Of a stretch of DNA of 64,000 bases, positions 55,921-64,000 are shown one piece after another. The notes under the pieces were generated by a model that ran no database searches, was not told the origin of the DNA, and was given only the letters and a program-made list of their open reading frames with translations. The first letter of the stretch is position 1, and every line of letters starts with the position of its first letter. The stretch is from NCBI GenBank assembly GCA_903863035.1, contig CAIPAT010000134.1, forward strand, positions 1-64,000. Direction: 5' to 3'. The DNA is from an uncultured Lentisphaeria bacterium (GTDB lineage Bacteria > Verrucomicrobiota > Lentisphaeria > Victivallales > Victivallaceae). The position numbers were made by a program, and so were the translations under genes.

Positions 55921-56730
55921 TTATGAACAAAAATGTCTGAAATATTTTTCCGGCAGACTTGCATGATCGAGCAATACCAGGAAATCGATGGAACCGAATT
56001 CTCTATCCAGCGCCGGAGCACCGCAAATCCCAACACCAAGTCGCAAATAGCCCTTGAACAACGGCGGAATCATATGCAGCAGATTACGCCGGTTATTTAA
56101 TAAATCCTGTACCTTCTCCGCATCCGGCTGCGGTAGAACAAATGCATCCGTCGGAATCGCCCGCAGCACATCAGATAAATTATTCCGCTCTTTAAAGTGC
56201 TCATACAACGCCCAGCCAACCGCTGGTTCCATTGTTTCCAGGCTGACACAGCCCAGGAGGTATCTCAATTTGGAGCGTTTCAGTACTTCAGCAATTCCCG
56301 CCCACAATAGCGCGACCACTGCGCCGTTGCGATATTCCGGCGAGACGCATGAGCGTCCGACTTCAATGGTATTCTCAGATATTTTATCAAGTCCGTCAAT
56401 GTGGTATTCCCTGGATGAGTAAAAACCGATACCGGAACTGGCAACCACCCCGGGATGCATCCGGTAGGTACCGACGATCAAACTGCTTTTCTTTTCAACA
56501 ACAATGAGATGCAGGCAATAGTTATCAAACTCATCACGATCAATCTGTTCCTGTTGTGCGGACGCAAGACATTTTCCCTGTTCAAGACTGAAAACTTCAA
56601 AACGCAGGCGCTGGGCCATCTCAATTTCTTTGTCGGAGTCTGCCATTTTAATCAAAAACTGATCCTTCTCAGCCAACACCGATGGTATACATATCTGTTT
56701 TATCAATTCTTGTAAAGTCATATGCCCCAT
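55921..56730 (-). CDS. olsB: L-ornithine N-alpha-acyltransferase
   Basis: A 269-residue GNAT-fold acyltransferase (Acetyltransf_5) that puts a 3-hydroxy fatty acid from acyl carrier protein onto ornithine, the first step to ornithine lipids. Visible motifs: AQRLRFEVFSLEQG, DRDEFDNYCLHLIVV, VGTYRMHP, EVGRSCVSPEYRNG (about 122-135) and ALDREFGSIDFLVLLD near the end. The start may be 56730 or the ATG at 56721. Ornithine lipids are phosphate-free membrane lipids, often made at low phosphate; no Pho box was identified. It heads a five-gene minus-strand operon. Confidence 0.85.
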   Translation of the reverse strand: MGHMTLQELIKQICIPSVLAEKDQFLIKMADSDKEIEMAQRLRFEVFSLEQGKCLASAQQEQIDRDEFDNYCLHLIVVEKKSSLIVGTYRMHPGVVASSGIGFYSSREYHIDGLDKISENTIEVGRSCVSPEYRNGAVVALLWAGIAEVLKRSKLRYLLGCVSLETMEPAVGWALYEHFKERNNLSDVLRAIPTDAFVLPQPDAEKVQDLLNNRRNLLHMIPPLFKGYLRLGVGICGAPALDREFGSIDFLVLLDHASLPEKYFRHFCS

Positions 56731-56990
56731 TCAAATTTTCTTTTATCTCTTTAAGTAATATGTAAAATAACGGTACTGTGCTAATATTCCAGCAATAAAT
56801 CAAATCATATCATAAAAAAACAGCATGGAAAAATACCCCGGAATCAGTCAGCCTCATTCAGCCGATCCCTCCCCGGCTGCGCGGCCAATGGAAACATTAT
56901 GAATATCTATGAAAAATTAAATCATAAAAACAAAAAATCAAACTCAACGAATAAAAAAATCATTAAGAATTAACCGTTTTTTGCCCGATA
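56731..56990. promoter_or_regulatory. Gene-free upstream region of olsB
   Basis: AT-rich DNA with no open frame of interest. It contains the olsB promoter region, but I cannot place boxes safely. The 162-bp palindrome follows directly at 56991. Confidence 0.4.
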
Positions 56991-57152
56991 AGGAGCTGTC
57001 AAGAAATAAACTTGACAAGTCTCGCGAAATATCCCGAAGAGATTTTGTGAATTGCCGGTAAGGCGCATACCTGAAGGTATGTAACGAACCGGCAAACACA
57101 AAGGCATTCGGGAGAAGCGCGAAGATGTAAAGGTTATTTCTTCACGGCTCCT
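56991..57152. repeat. 162-bp near-palindrome
   Basis: The two halves are imperfect inverted copies of each other, centred near 57073 (GCATACCTGAAGGTATGT). The outer arms are AGGAGCTGTCAAGAAATAA (from 56991) and TTATTTCTTCACGGCTCCT (to 57152); inner blocks GCCGGT/ACCGGC and TTGTG/CACAA also pair. The arms align over about 80 bases with a few indels. It could be a foldback mobile element or a structured RNA located 33 bases downstream of the DUF3047 gene. Its GC content is typical of the region and it encodes nothing. Confidence 0.85.
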
Positions 57153-57185
57153 AAGACATTATCCTCAATTATTGCCTCAGAAAAA

Positions 57186-57890
57186 TCATTTCTTTTCTTC
57201 GGGGACAAATTCCAGATAATCCAGTTCTGCAACAGTATGTGATTTCGTGTATTGGCTGTTGCCGCAAACACTCAAGGCAAATTCTTTTGGAATAACCCCA
57301 TATGCTTTTTTCAGGTCTTCCGCAACATTGCGTTCCTCGGTGTACCATTTGTCGGTTCCGTCATTTTTATTGCGCAGACAGTACCATTTAACATTAACCA
57401 GACCGGCGGCATAATTGACCTGCCCGGTTTCCCCGGCGGGAGTTTCTGCTTCATAACGGTAGGAAACACTTTTCTTACGAACCCAATCATTGAAGCCGAT
57501 ATAGATCGCGACGGCCTGATCATCTTTATCCGGACGGCGTCCATCACCGCCAGGAGGAAGATTTTTAACCCGCCATCTCCAGCGCAAAATCGGAGTTTTG
57601 TTCAGATCCACTTCTTTAGACGGATTGCATACAAGTCCGCCGCTGGCTTTGTTTGCTTCGACAACAAGTTTATTTGTTTTAAGATCATTGTCTTTAATTA
57701 CATAAAACGACGTAGGAGCCACGCCCGGCTTAATTGCGTCCAATTTCCATTGTGCAGGCGAATTCAGTTCATCCTTCTTCTCGGTGTTACTGAAATCTTC
57801 ACGCCAGAAAGCAATATTGCCAGCCATGGACAAATATAAACAGGCGAAGAGAAAGATCGTGCCTGAAAGGATTATTTTAAGCTTCTTCAT
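57186..57890 (-). CDS. DUF3047 exported protein
   Basis: About 234 residues from the ATG at 57890, which overlaps the previous stop as ATGA; a start at 57914 would lie inside the transglycosylase gene. A signal peptide (MKKLKIILSGTIFLFACLYL) is followed by a beta-rich DUF3047 domain: LRWRWRVKNLPPGG, DDQAVAIYIGFND and TVAELDYLEFVP. Members occur in the periplasm of Gram-negative bacteria; the function is unknown. Its coupling to a lytic transglycosylase suggests an envelope role. Confidence 0.82.
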   Translation of the reverse strand: MKKLKIILSGTIFLFACLYLSMAGNIAFWREDFSNTEKKDELNSPAQWKLDAIKPGVAPTSFYVIKDNDLKTNKLVVEANKASGGLVCNPSKEVDLNKTPILRWRWRVKNLPPGGDGRRPDKDDQAVAIYIGFNDWVRKKSVSYRYEAETPAGETGQVNYAAGLVNVKWYCLRNKNDGTDKWYTEERNVAEDLKKAYGVIPKEFALSVCGNSQYTKSHTVAELDYLEFVPEEKK

Positions 57891-58471
57891 GGCTGCATTA
57901 TGCCTCTTTTGCAATATTCCCGATATTTTTTCATTATAGCTTTAACGTAAATCTTAGTACTCTTAATTTTTATCCGGTCCATAACTTCCCCGTCATAAGA
58001 TTCCGGTTTCCAGCTTTGCGCCCGCTTATCCCCTGCATTATAATTGCACAGCGCCAGTTCAGTGCTGTATTTATAGTCCCGCCACTGGACCATCGCCTTT
58101 GCCAGATACCAGGTACCGATTTCAATGTTCAGCTGCGGGGAATACAGCATCCCGGCTGTCGGCAGTTCCACGCCCTGATCCTTTGCCCAGTCCTGTACAG
58201 AAAACTTCTGCATTATTTGCATCAACCCGATTTCTCCGGCCTTGCCGCTGGCAGAAGGATCAAACCGGCTTTCACGATATATCACCGCTTTGACCAGACG
58301 GCTGTCAATCCCGTATTTTCTAGCCGACTGAACAATTAAATGATCATACTTAGTGTCGTCAAGAAATAAGTCTCTGATAACATCGCGATAATACAGCGCC
58401 AGCAATATTCCTGCAACTGCAAGCATAAAAAAGCAAAGCCTGGCAAGTTTTGTTTTTATGCTTTTTCTCAA
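57887..58471 (-). CDS. Lytic transglycosylase (SLT domain)
   Basis: A 194-residue protein with an N-terminal membrane anchor (about 10-28) and an SLT/LysM-free goose-lysozyme-like catalytic domain. The catalytic Glu is in AVIYRESRFDPSASG (about residues 62-76), followed by EIGLMQIM, LNIEIGTWYLAKAM and ALCNYNAGDKRAQ, all family signatures. It cleaves peptidoglycan between MurNAc and GlcNAc with formation of 1,6-anhydroMurNAc. It is short, as in minimal membrane-bound transglycosylases. It is coupled to the DUF3047 gene. Confidence 0.88.
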   Translation of the reverse strand: MRKSIKTKLARLCFFMLAVAGILLALYYRDVIRDLFLDDTKYDHLIVQSARKYGIDSRLVKAVIYRESRFDPSASGKAGEIGLMQIMQKFSVQDWAKDQGVELPTAGMLYSPQLNIEIGTWYLAKAMVQWRDYKYSTELALCNYNAGDKRAQSWKPESYDGEVMDRIKIKSTKIYVKAIMKKYREYCKRGIMQP

Positions 58472-58569
58472 AGCCTCTCCTGTTAAATATCCATAATTAC
58501 GGACAAATCGGCTTTTCTCTTAAAATATAATTAAAATCTTTATCTTTCTATAATCTATAGCGCTGATGA

Positions 58570-58845
58570 TTAATCTGCGTCTTCATCCCCGGGACTGATG
58601 CCGCTCTTTTTATCTTTTGTACTATCACTGCTGCCTCCGGCATTATCTTCATCGTCTTCGCTATCATCAGCGTTTCTATACGCGTCTTCATCTTGATTGT
58701 CGTCATCATTATCAGATTCTTTCACCCCGACCAGAGCCGCTCTTGCTTTGCCGGACATATTGTGACTTCTGTTGATGCTTTTGAAAAAACTGGAATTTAC
58801 GCCGAGAGTTAATGCCAGAACCAGAATCAATGTAAAATTTTTCAT
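58570..58845 (-). CDS. Small secreted acidic protein
   Basis: 91 residues, AGGAGA eight bases before the ATG. A signal peptide (KNFTLILVLALTLGVNSS) is followed by a basic stretch and then an Asp/Glu/Ser-rich tail (SDNDDDNQDEDA, DDSEDDEDN). The tail could bind Ca2+ or surface cations. No family recognised. It follows the next upstream secreted protein gene by 19 bases, so they are probably one transcript. Confidence 0.7.
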   Translation of the reverse strand: MKNFTLILVLALTLGVNSSFFKSINRSHNMSGKARAALVGVKESDNDDDNQDEDAYRNADDSEDDEDNAGGSSDSTKDKKSGISPGDEDAD

Positions 58846-58864
58846 TTTCCAAATCTCCTGTTAG

Positions 58865-59974
58865 TTATTGTGCACTATCCGATTTACCGGTAACTGCCGG
58901 TTTTGCCGCCGGAACCGCTTTGTTCAAAGGTATCGGCTTGCTTGCGGGGACAGCATCAAATTCGCCATCGCCGGCAGGGCTGTCAGGGCCATGCGACATA
59001 AGATAATCCTTGACCTGTTTGTGCAGTTTTTCCGGCATCTGCAAATTAGCTTTGACTTTGCTGCCGTCAGCCTGCACTTTCAATGCATTGCCGACATCTG
59101 CCGCCAATGCGGGATTATCTTTAAATGCAGATGACAGGCCGAGCATCACCATGCCCTGGGCCTGCATTGCCATCATTGCCGCTGAGTTTTGATTTTTGCA
59201 GTCAATGACAGCATCCAGCGCAATATCCTTATGTTCAGAACCATTGAAGTTTAAAGCCATCCCCATCGAATTGAACGGTTGCGCGCTGGCCTGTTCAGGG
59301 TTGGCGCCGGAGTTGGCAGGCTTGGCGGAAGGTGTTGACGGATGATAAACAATCCACGCGATAGCTTGCTGGTTTATTCCTGAATTATCTACAAACTGCT
59401 TACAACTGCCTTTCTTTATCTCATCCATTACCCGGCCTGCTTCCTGAAAATCCGTAATCAAGGCAACATCCGGGTTCAAGTAAAAAACTCCTACCTTTTT
59501 CATATCCCGCTGTCCAAGCATCCCGGAGTCCACTAATGTTTCGCCTACCTTTACTGGTTTGTTTTCCAGGCAATAAACAGTCTGTCCGTTGACTTTTTCT
59601 ACTGTATAATCAATATTGTAGCCGCTTTTCAGTTTGGTTTTCAATAATTCAACAAATCTGGCTTCAGGAATCGTCGCATCCATAATAATTCCCCAGTAAG
59701 CGCGATCCTGGCGTCCGAAAATCACTGCCTGCGGCGGCATATCCTTTATAGAAAGTCCATTCTTTTCCAGTTCTTTTTCAAAAGAAGTATATTTCCCGGC
59801 AAACTCTTTGTCATTCTGGCGCATCTCTTTCACCAGCGGCAGATTCAGCGAATCCGTTACCCGCAATCCCAAAATCAGGTCAGCATTATCGGGAACGAAA
59901 TCCAGCAGATTTACTGCCGGAACATTTGCCAGCACCCCGAAGCACATAATTAAAAACAATCCGGCTTTTTTCAT
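58865..59974 (-). CDS. Secreted protein of unknown function
   Basis: A 369-residue exported protein with a signal peptide (MKKAGLFLIMCFGVLANVPA). AVNLLDFVPDNADLILGLRV near the mature start resembles the opening of DUF3352-like proteins that report a fold with helper strands (VPDNADLI...). The middle holds a long alpha/beta region, and the end is Pro/Ala/Lys-rich with several short repeats of the KP..AVPAAKP type. AAAGGG lies before the ATG. No enzyme motif is visible. Confidence 0.65.
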   Translation of the reverse strand: MKKAGLFLIMCFGVLANVPAVNLLDFVPDNADLILGLRVTDSLNLPLVKEMRQNDKEFAGKYTSFEKELEKNGLSIKDMPPQAVIFGRQDRAYWGIIMDATIPEARFVELLKTKLKSGYNIDYTVEKVNGQTVYCLENKPVKVGETLVDSGMLGQRDMKKVGVFYLNPDVALITDFQEAGRVMDEIKKGSCKQFVDNSGINQQAIAWIVYHPSTPSAKPANSGANPEQASAQPFNSMGMALNFNGSEHKDIALDAVIDCKNQNSAAMMAMQAQGMVMLGLSSAFKDNPALAADVGNALKVQADGSKVKANLQMPEKLHKQVKDYLMSHGPDSPAGDGEFDAVPASKPIPLNKAVPAAKPAVTGKSDSAQ

Positions 59975-60018
59975 TTTTTATCCCTTTTTTGCTACAATAA
60001 TTTGAGTCTGCGTAATTT

Positions 60019-61299
60019 TTAGTTTATCGGATTAACGGCAATTTGATATTTTACCGGTTTCAAAGAACTCTTGACTTTGGCATCCAGTTCGGCCTGGCGT
60101 ACTGTCAGTTTCATGCGCAGATATTCCGCCGATTCTTTTATTTTCGGGTCTTTGTCCGCGTCCGGAAGCTTTGCCAGATCCCGGATATTAGTAATGATAC
60201 CCTTGATCATCCAGGTTTCAAAGTTCTGCTTGATCCAAAGTTCATCCAGGAACAGTTTAAATTGAACCGAGAACGGATTGTCGATAAATTCCGCCGCCAG
60301 ATTGATACCTTTTTCCAGTTCGGTTTTGCTGAAAACCTTTTTCTGACCGCCCCAGCTGACTTCGGCTGTTGCCGACGGCAGATTGCTGACCTTCAGTTCA
60401 AAACGGTTCAAATCCTGCTGAAATGGTACAAACGGCAGGATGCTGACAGTCCCGTTCGGGTCGTCAGGCTTGCCGGTAAAGCAGAACGGATAGCGAGTGC
60501 TCTCGATTTCCGCCATGCCTTGTTTCTGGCTTATAATCGTATGTCCGGCGGACACATTGATCTTACCGTTGAAATCCATATTGATGGCGGCGATCTGCCC
60601 GTCAAACCCCATCGCTTTCAGGAAAGCATATGCCATAAGCAACTGTCCGTCCGCGGCCGGATGAACACCGTCAGTCCCGGCAACATGGAAGCTGTTGCCC
60701 AGTTTGGCCTTAGCCGCAGTCATGGCAGTCATCATCACCGCGTGAATATCGGTAAAACCGACATTGGCGTTTTTCGCTATCTCCTGGTCGATCTGAGCCA
60801 GTTTGCCCAGGTTTTCATTATAAACCGCAGCACTTGGGAAGCGCTTGTAAGTCTCGGAGTCAACTACGCCGGGAGAGCCGACGATGACCTTGACGCCTTT
60901 ATCTTTAAAGAAATCAACGATTTTTTTCATATTGTCACGGTAAATAACCCCAATGGCTTTTTCGTCATACGCCCGATAGCCGCCGTCATTCATCCCGTAA
61001 CAAGTGGTAAGGACCGTCGGTCGCCAGCTCCAGGTGTCGTTTTCCATGCGGACGGCGAAACCAGGGGCGCGTTCGCCGCCCCAGCCGAACTGAAATACTT
61101 TAATATCTTTCAGGCCGGTACAGGCCAGCAGATAGGCTTCAATATAGCGGGAATAAATTTTCTGTTCGGTAATGGAGTCGCCGGCAAGGGCCACGCGATC
61201 GCCGTCTTTGACTATCGGCGCCGCAAAAGTCATGCTGACGGTAACCAGCAACACAACGATAGCCGACACACTACGCCATAACGATATTATCCCGATCAT
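60019..61299 (-). CDS. Secreted SGNH/GDSL hydrolase
   Basis: About 426 residues. I use the ATG at 61299, which has GGAG eight bases upstream; the frame opens at 61314. A signal peptide (LWRSVSAIVVLLVTVSMTFA) precedes block I VALAGDSITEQ (catalytic Ser in GDS), the block II Gly in GWGGERA, block III CYGMNDGG and block V TDGVHPAADGQ (catalytic Asp-His). SGNH enzymes deacetylate sugars or cleave esters. A C-terminal ~170-residue domain is unassigned. Likely acts on acetylated glycans outside the cytoplasm. Confidence 0.85.
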   Translation of the reverse strand: MIGIISLWRSVSAIVVLLVTVSMTFAAPIVKDGDRVALAGDSITEQKIYSRYIEAYLLACTGLKDIKVFQFGWGGERAPGFAVRMENDTWSWRPTVLTTCYGMNDGGYRAYDEKAIGVIYRDNMKKIVDFFKDKGVKVIVGSPGVVDSETYKRFPSAAVYNENLGKLAQIDQEIAKNANVGFTDIHAVMMTAMTAAKAKLGNSFHVAGTDGVHPAADGQLLMAYAFLKAMGFDGQIAAINMDFNGKINVSAGHTIISQKQGMAEIESTRYPFCFTGKPDDPNGTVSILPFVPFQQDLNRFELKVSNLPSATAEVSWGGQKKVFSKTELEKGINLAAEFIDNPFSVQFKLFLDELWIKQNFETWMIKGIITNIRDLAKLPDADKDPKIKESAEYLRMKLTVRQAELDAKVKSSLKPVKYQIAVNPIN

Positions 61300-61359
61300 A
61301 TTAAAATTCTCCATATTTTACATTGCTTATATTATAATATACACGCTTTTCCTGATTTA

Positions 61360-63156
61360 TTAAAGTTCTTTCGCTGTTTCCGGCTTTTTCTCCGGCAGCG
61401 AGACTTTCAAGTGCAATTCGCGGAGCTGCTTCGGCGTTACTTCCGCCGGAGCGTTCATCATCAGATCCTGTGCCTGCTGATTGAACGGGAATGCGATTAC
61501 TTCGCGAATATTAGGTTCATCCGCCAGCAGCATGACGATGCGATCAACTCCGGGAGCGATACCGCCGTGCGGAGGTGCGCCAAGCTTGAACGCGTTGATC
61601 ATTCCGCCGAACCGGCTGTCCACAACTTCAGGCTCGTAACCGGCGATCTCAAAAGCTTTATACATGACATCAGGCCGATGGTTGCGGATAGCTCCGCTGG
61701 ACAATTCAATACCGTTACAGACAATGTCATACTGGTAAGCCAGAATTTCCAGCGGCGGCATATTCATCAGCGCATTCATCCCGCCCTGCGGCATGGAGAA
61801 CGGGTTGTGACTGAATGCCACACTGTTGGTTTCTTCGTCCATTTCGTACATCGGAAAATCAACGATCCAGCAGAATCTGAAAACGTTGGGATCAATCAAT
61901 CCAAGCTGTTTGCCGATCTCGGTACGAACCAGTCCGCCGACATTCATAACCAGACGTTCTTTGTCAGCCAGGAAGAACATGGCATCGCCGTCTTTAATAT
62001 CGCCAAGCTGTTTAAGTTTGTCGATCTCTTCGCGGCTCATAAACTTCACGATCGGGCTTTTTTCTTCGCTGCCGGTCCAGACAATGTAGGCCATGCCTTT
62101 AGCGCCGGCTTCCTGGGCAAATTTAATCAGATCGTCATAGAATTTTCTCGGTTTCCCGGCAACGTCGGAAACTTTAATCGCCCTGACTACGCCGCCATTG
62201 GCGACCGCTCCGGCAAATGCCTGAAAACCACTGTTGACGAATACTTCGGAAACATCAATCATTTCCAGCGGATTGCGCAGGTCCGGCTTGTCTGTTCCGA
62301 AACGCCGTAATGATTCGGCGTACGGCAACCGGATAAACGGCGCCTGGTCAATCTCTTTGGTGCTGAATTTGTTGAAAATGGTCATAAACAGGTCTTCAAT
62401 AACCGCAAAAATCTCATCCTGAGTCACGAAGCTCATTTCCATATCAAGCTGGTAGAACTCGCCCGGGGAACGGTCGGCGCGGGCATCTTCATCCCGGAAA
62501 CACGGCGCAATCTGGAAATAGCGGTCGAAACCGGAGACCATCAGCAGTTGCTTGAACTGCTGCGGAGCCTGCGGCAGTGCATAGAATTTGCCGGGATGCA
62601 GGCGGCTGGGAACCAGATAGTCGCGGGCGCCTTCCGGAGAACTGGCGGTAAGAATCGGCGTCTGGTATTCATTGAACCCCAGCGAAGTCATTTTCCGGCG
62701 CATTTCAGAAATTACCTGCGAACGCAGAATTATATTTTTGTGCAGTTTTTCGCGGCGAAGATCAAGAAAACGATATTTCAGGCGCATAGCTTCCGGAGTC
62801 TGCTCGTCCTTGGCAATCTGGAATGGCAGCACTTCACATTCGCCCAGTATTTCCATGGCTTCCGCGACGACTTCGATCTCGCCGGTAGCCAGCCTGGGAT
62901 TAACGGTTTCCGGAATGCGTGCAACCACAAGACCTTCAAATGACACAACGGTTTCGACGCGCCAGCGTTCCAGCGACTGATAAAACGCCTGCTGCGGATC
63001 AATTACCACCTGCGTAAGGCCGTAATGGTCCCGCAAGTCAATAAAAATCACGCCGCCGTGATCGCGTACACTGTGAATCCAGCCCGCTAATTTAACTTTA
63101 CTGCCGACGTCTCCTTTACGGAGCGCTGAACAATTGTGTGTTCTGTACTTGTTCAT
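61360..63156 (-). CDS. aspS: Aspartyl-tRNA synthetase
   Basis: A 598-residue class IIb synthetase of the bacterial type. The N-terminal OB fold ([20 protein letters not shown]) reads the anticodon. Motif 2 lies in [16 protein letters not shown] and [10 protein letters not shown], the bacterial GAD insertion lies in the middle (about 290-410), and motif 3 is [15 protein letters not shown]. The length fits the family. Whether it is discriminating (Asp only) or also charges tRNA-Asn cannot be told by eye. It is divergent from the MlaE-type gene. Confidence 0.95.
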   Translation of the reverse strand: MNKYRTHNCSALRKGDVGSKVKLAGWIHSVRDHGGVIFIDLRDHYGLTQVVIDPQQAFYQSLERWRVETVVSFEGLVVARIPETVNPRLATGEIEVVAEAMEILGECEVLPFQIAKDEQTPEAMRLKYRFLDLRREKLHKNIILRSQVISEMRRKMTSLGFNEYQTPILTASSPEGARDYLVPSRLHPGKFYALPQAPQQFKQLLMVSGFDRYFQIAPCFRDEDARADRSPGEFYQLDMEMSFVTQDEIFAVIEDLFMTIFNKFSTKEIDQAPFIRLPYAESLRRFGTDKPDLRNPLEMIDVSEVFVNSGFQAFAGAVANGGVVRAIKVSDVAGKPRKFYDDLIKFAQEAGAKGMAYIVWTGSEEKSPIVKFMSREEIDKLKQLGDIKDGDAMFFLADKERLVMNVGGLVRTEIGKQLGLIDPNVFRFCWIVDFPMYEMDEETNSVAFSHNPFSMPQGGMNALMNMPPLEILAYQYDIVCNGIELSSGAIRNHRPDVMYKAFEIAGYEPEVVDSRFGGMINAFKLGAPPHGGIAPGVDRIVMLLADEPNIREVIAFPFNQQAQDLMMNAPAEVTPKQLRELHLKVSLPEKKPETAKEL

Positions 63157-63439
63157 GTTCTTTCTTTTCCGGTTTTATTTTTATACAAAAAGTTTATTGT
63201 CAATTCAGCCGTAAACATTTAAAGTAGCACAAAAATTATTATTTTCGCATCAATTTCTGTTTTTTTTTAATTCTGCAATCTAAATGGAGCTATCTCAGGG
63301 ACAACAAAAGTATTTCCGGAATATACATACTGCACAATGAAAATATCCAGAATCATTAAAAATCCGATGTACCGGATTTTAAAATTCATGAATTCATGAT
63401 AGATTTGATATAACTTTATTTAAAGGGTTGATTATTTTT
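63157..63439. promoter_or_regulatory. Divergent promoter region aspS / mlaE-like
   Basis: A 283-base AT-rich region between the divergent aspS and permease genes. No coding sequence is visible. Promoters for both must lie here, but the boxes cannot be fixed by eye. Confidence 0.4.
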
Positions 63440-64000
63440 ATGGGCAGTCCATCACGTGAACTTGTAGAAAGAATCGGTGCAGCTTCGACCAGCGTCTTCC
63501 GGGACATGATCGAAATGGTGTGCTTTGTGGGTGACTTGTCGAAAGTGTCATGGCGCGTATTGCGCAAGCCGTCCCAGCTTCGATGGAAAGAGACTTTATA
63601 TTATATGGACATGTGCGGCAGCCAGGCCGTGCCGATTGTACTGATGATATGCTTCCTGATGGGCGTGATTCTCGGCTTTCAGGCGGCGGTGCAGATGCGG
63701 AAATTCGGTACTGAGCTTTATGTTGCCGACCTTGTCGGGTTTTCGATTTTAAAGGAACTCGGACCGCTGATGGTGGCGATGATCGCTACCGGGCGGGCGG
63801 GCTCGGCGTTCGCCGCCGAAATCGGCACCATGAAAGTGAATGATGAGATCAGCGCACTGGAAACAATGGGATTCGCCCCCAGCCGTTTTCTGGTCATCCC
63901 TAAAATACTGGCGATGGTAATTGTTTCGCCGGTACTGACGGTTTTTGGTGATGTTATCGGTATCGCTGGCGGGTTCGTAGTCGGGACAACGATGCTGGGT
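63440..64000 (+). CDS. mlaE: MlaE-type ABC transporter permease (cut by window end)
   Basis: The first 187 codons are present from the ATG at 63440; the gene runs past the end of the window. Membrane helices start near residue 63 (PIVLMICFLMGVILGFQAAV), followed by the MlaE/YrbE pattern ELGPLMVAMIATGRAGSAFA, AEIGTMKVNDEISALETMGF and LVIPKILAMVIVSPVLTVFG. The family forms the membrane part of the Mla/Mce ABC system that moves phospholipids between the two membranes, which supports a Gram-negative-type envelope. Partner ATPase and MlaD genes are expected downstream. Confidence 0.9.
   Translation, partial: MGSPSRELVERIGAASTSVFRDMIEMVCFVGDLSKVSWRVLRKPSQLRWKETLYYMDMCGSQAVPIVLMICFLMGVILGFQAAVQMRKFGTELYVADLVGFSILKELGPLMVAMIATGRAGSAFAAEIGTMKVNDEISALETMGFAPSRFLVIPKILAMVIVSPVLTVFGDVIGIAGGFVVGTTMLG

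Noticed and set aside
60043-61281. 412-codon plus-strand frame opposite the SGNH hydrolase
   Set aside because: The minus strand has a signal peptide and all SGNH motifs; the plus frame shows none.

Overview
The window looks like chromosome of a bacterium from the PVC superphylum, most likely Lentisphaerota. This is inferred from gene content; no marker phylogeny could be run. The main pointers are a pseudopilin-like protein whose [16 protein letters not shown] helix lacks the usual Gly at -1, encoded between a LacI regulator and a GH20-type hydrolase, and a giant secreted protein that opens with a LEPR-XLL-like motif followed by DUF4347 and Pmp-like beta-helix repeats. Many intergenic regions carry small repeats.

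Layout. 1-771 has no gene but holds a 7-bp tandem repeat and short palindromes. 772-4959 holds housekeeping or unknown genes: a DUF2059-like lipoprotein, a methyltransferase, a CorA-family transporter, a phosphoesterase and an XRE regulator. 5272-18658 is one tightly packed, same-strand cluster of 13 genes for an unusual surface sugar. It contains RfbF, RfbG and RfbH (CDP-6-deoxy-4-keto sugar, then the first half of 3-deoxygenation), a short NeuB-like PEP condensing enzyme, a thiamine-diphosphate enzyme, a KdsC-like phosphatase, an FkbM methyltransferase, two radical SAM enzymes, a GtrB-like glycosyltransferase, a sugar C-methyltransferase, a GtrA flippase-like protein and an NAD-dependent sugar epimerase. 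This is the best candidate for an undescribed pathway: a branched or chain-extended CDP-3,6-dideoxyhexose-type sugar that is put on a lipid carrier and exported.

18697-22500 is an accessory strip. It has a lipoprotein, a 44-aa symporter-accessory-like membrane protein, a small conserved protein, a DUF4160/DUF2442 pair whose DUF4160 gene is broken by a 250-bp element with inverted ends, and a decayed relative of the next gene ending in 45-bp repeats. 22538-37189 is a single 14.65-kb gene for a 4883-residue beta-helical surface protein. 37514-41041 holds a DSD1-type PLP enzyme, an rRNA-type methyltransferase and nagA. 41722-43098 is dnaA, with TGTTAATAA motifs upstream and a partial direct duplication of its own 3' end downstream, around an AT-rich repeated patch; this may be an origin region.

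43859-49124 (minus) is a polysaccharide-degradation module: LacI regulator, pseudopilin-like protein, GH20-type hydrolase. 49393-56730 (minus) carries a KamA-family enzyme, pgi, and a five-gene operon that starts with ornithine-lipid genes (olsB, an olsA-like acyltransferase) and continues with a degenerate CobS-like membrane protein, a transglutaminase-like protein and a TPR protein. 56991-57152 is a 162-bp near-palindrome. 57186-63156 (minus) has a DUF3047 protein, a lytic transglycosylase, an acidic secreted peptide, a secreted protein of unknown function, an SGNH hydrolase and aspS. A plus-strand MlaE-type permease runs off the window end. No rRNA, tRNA or CRISPR array was recognised by eye.
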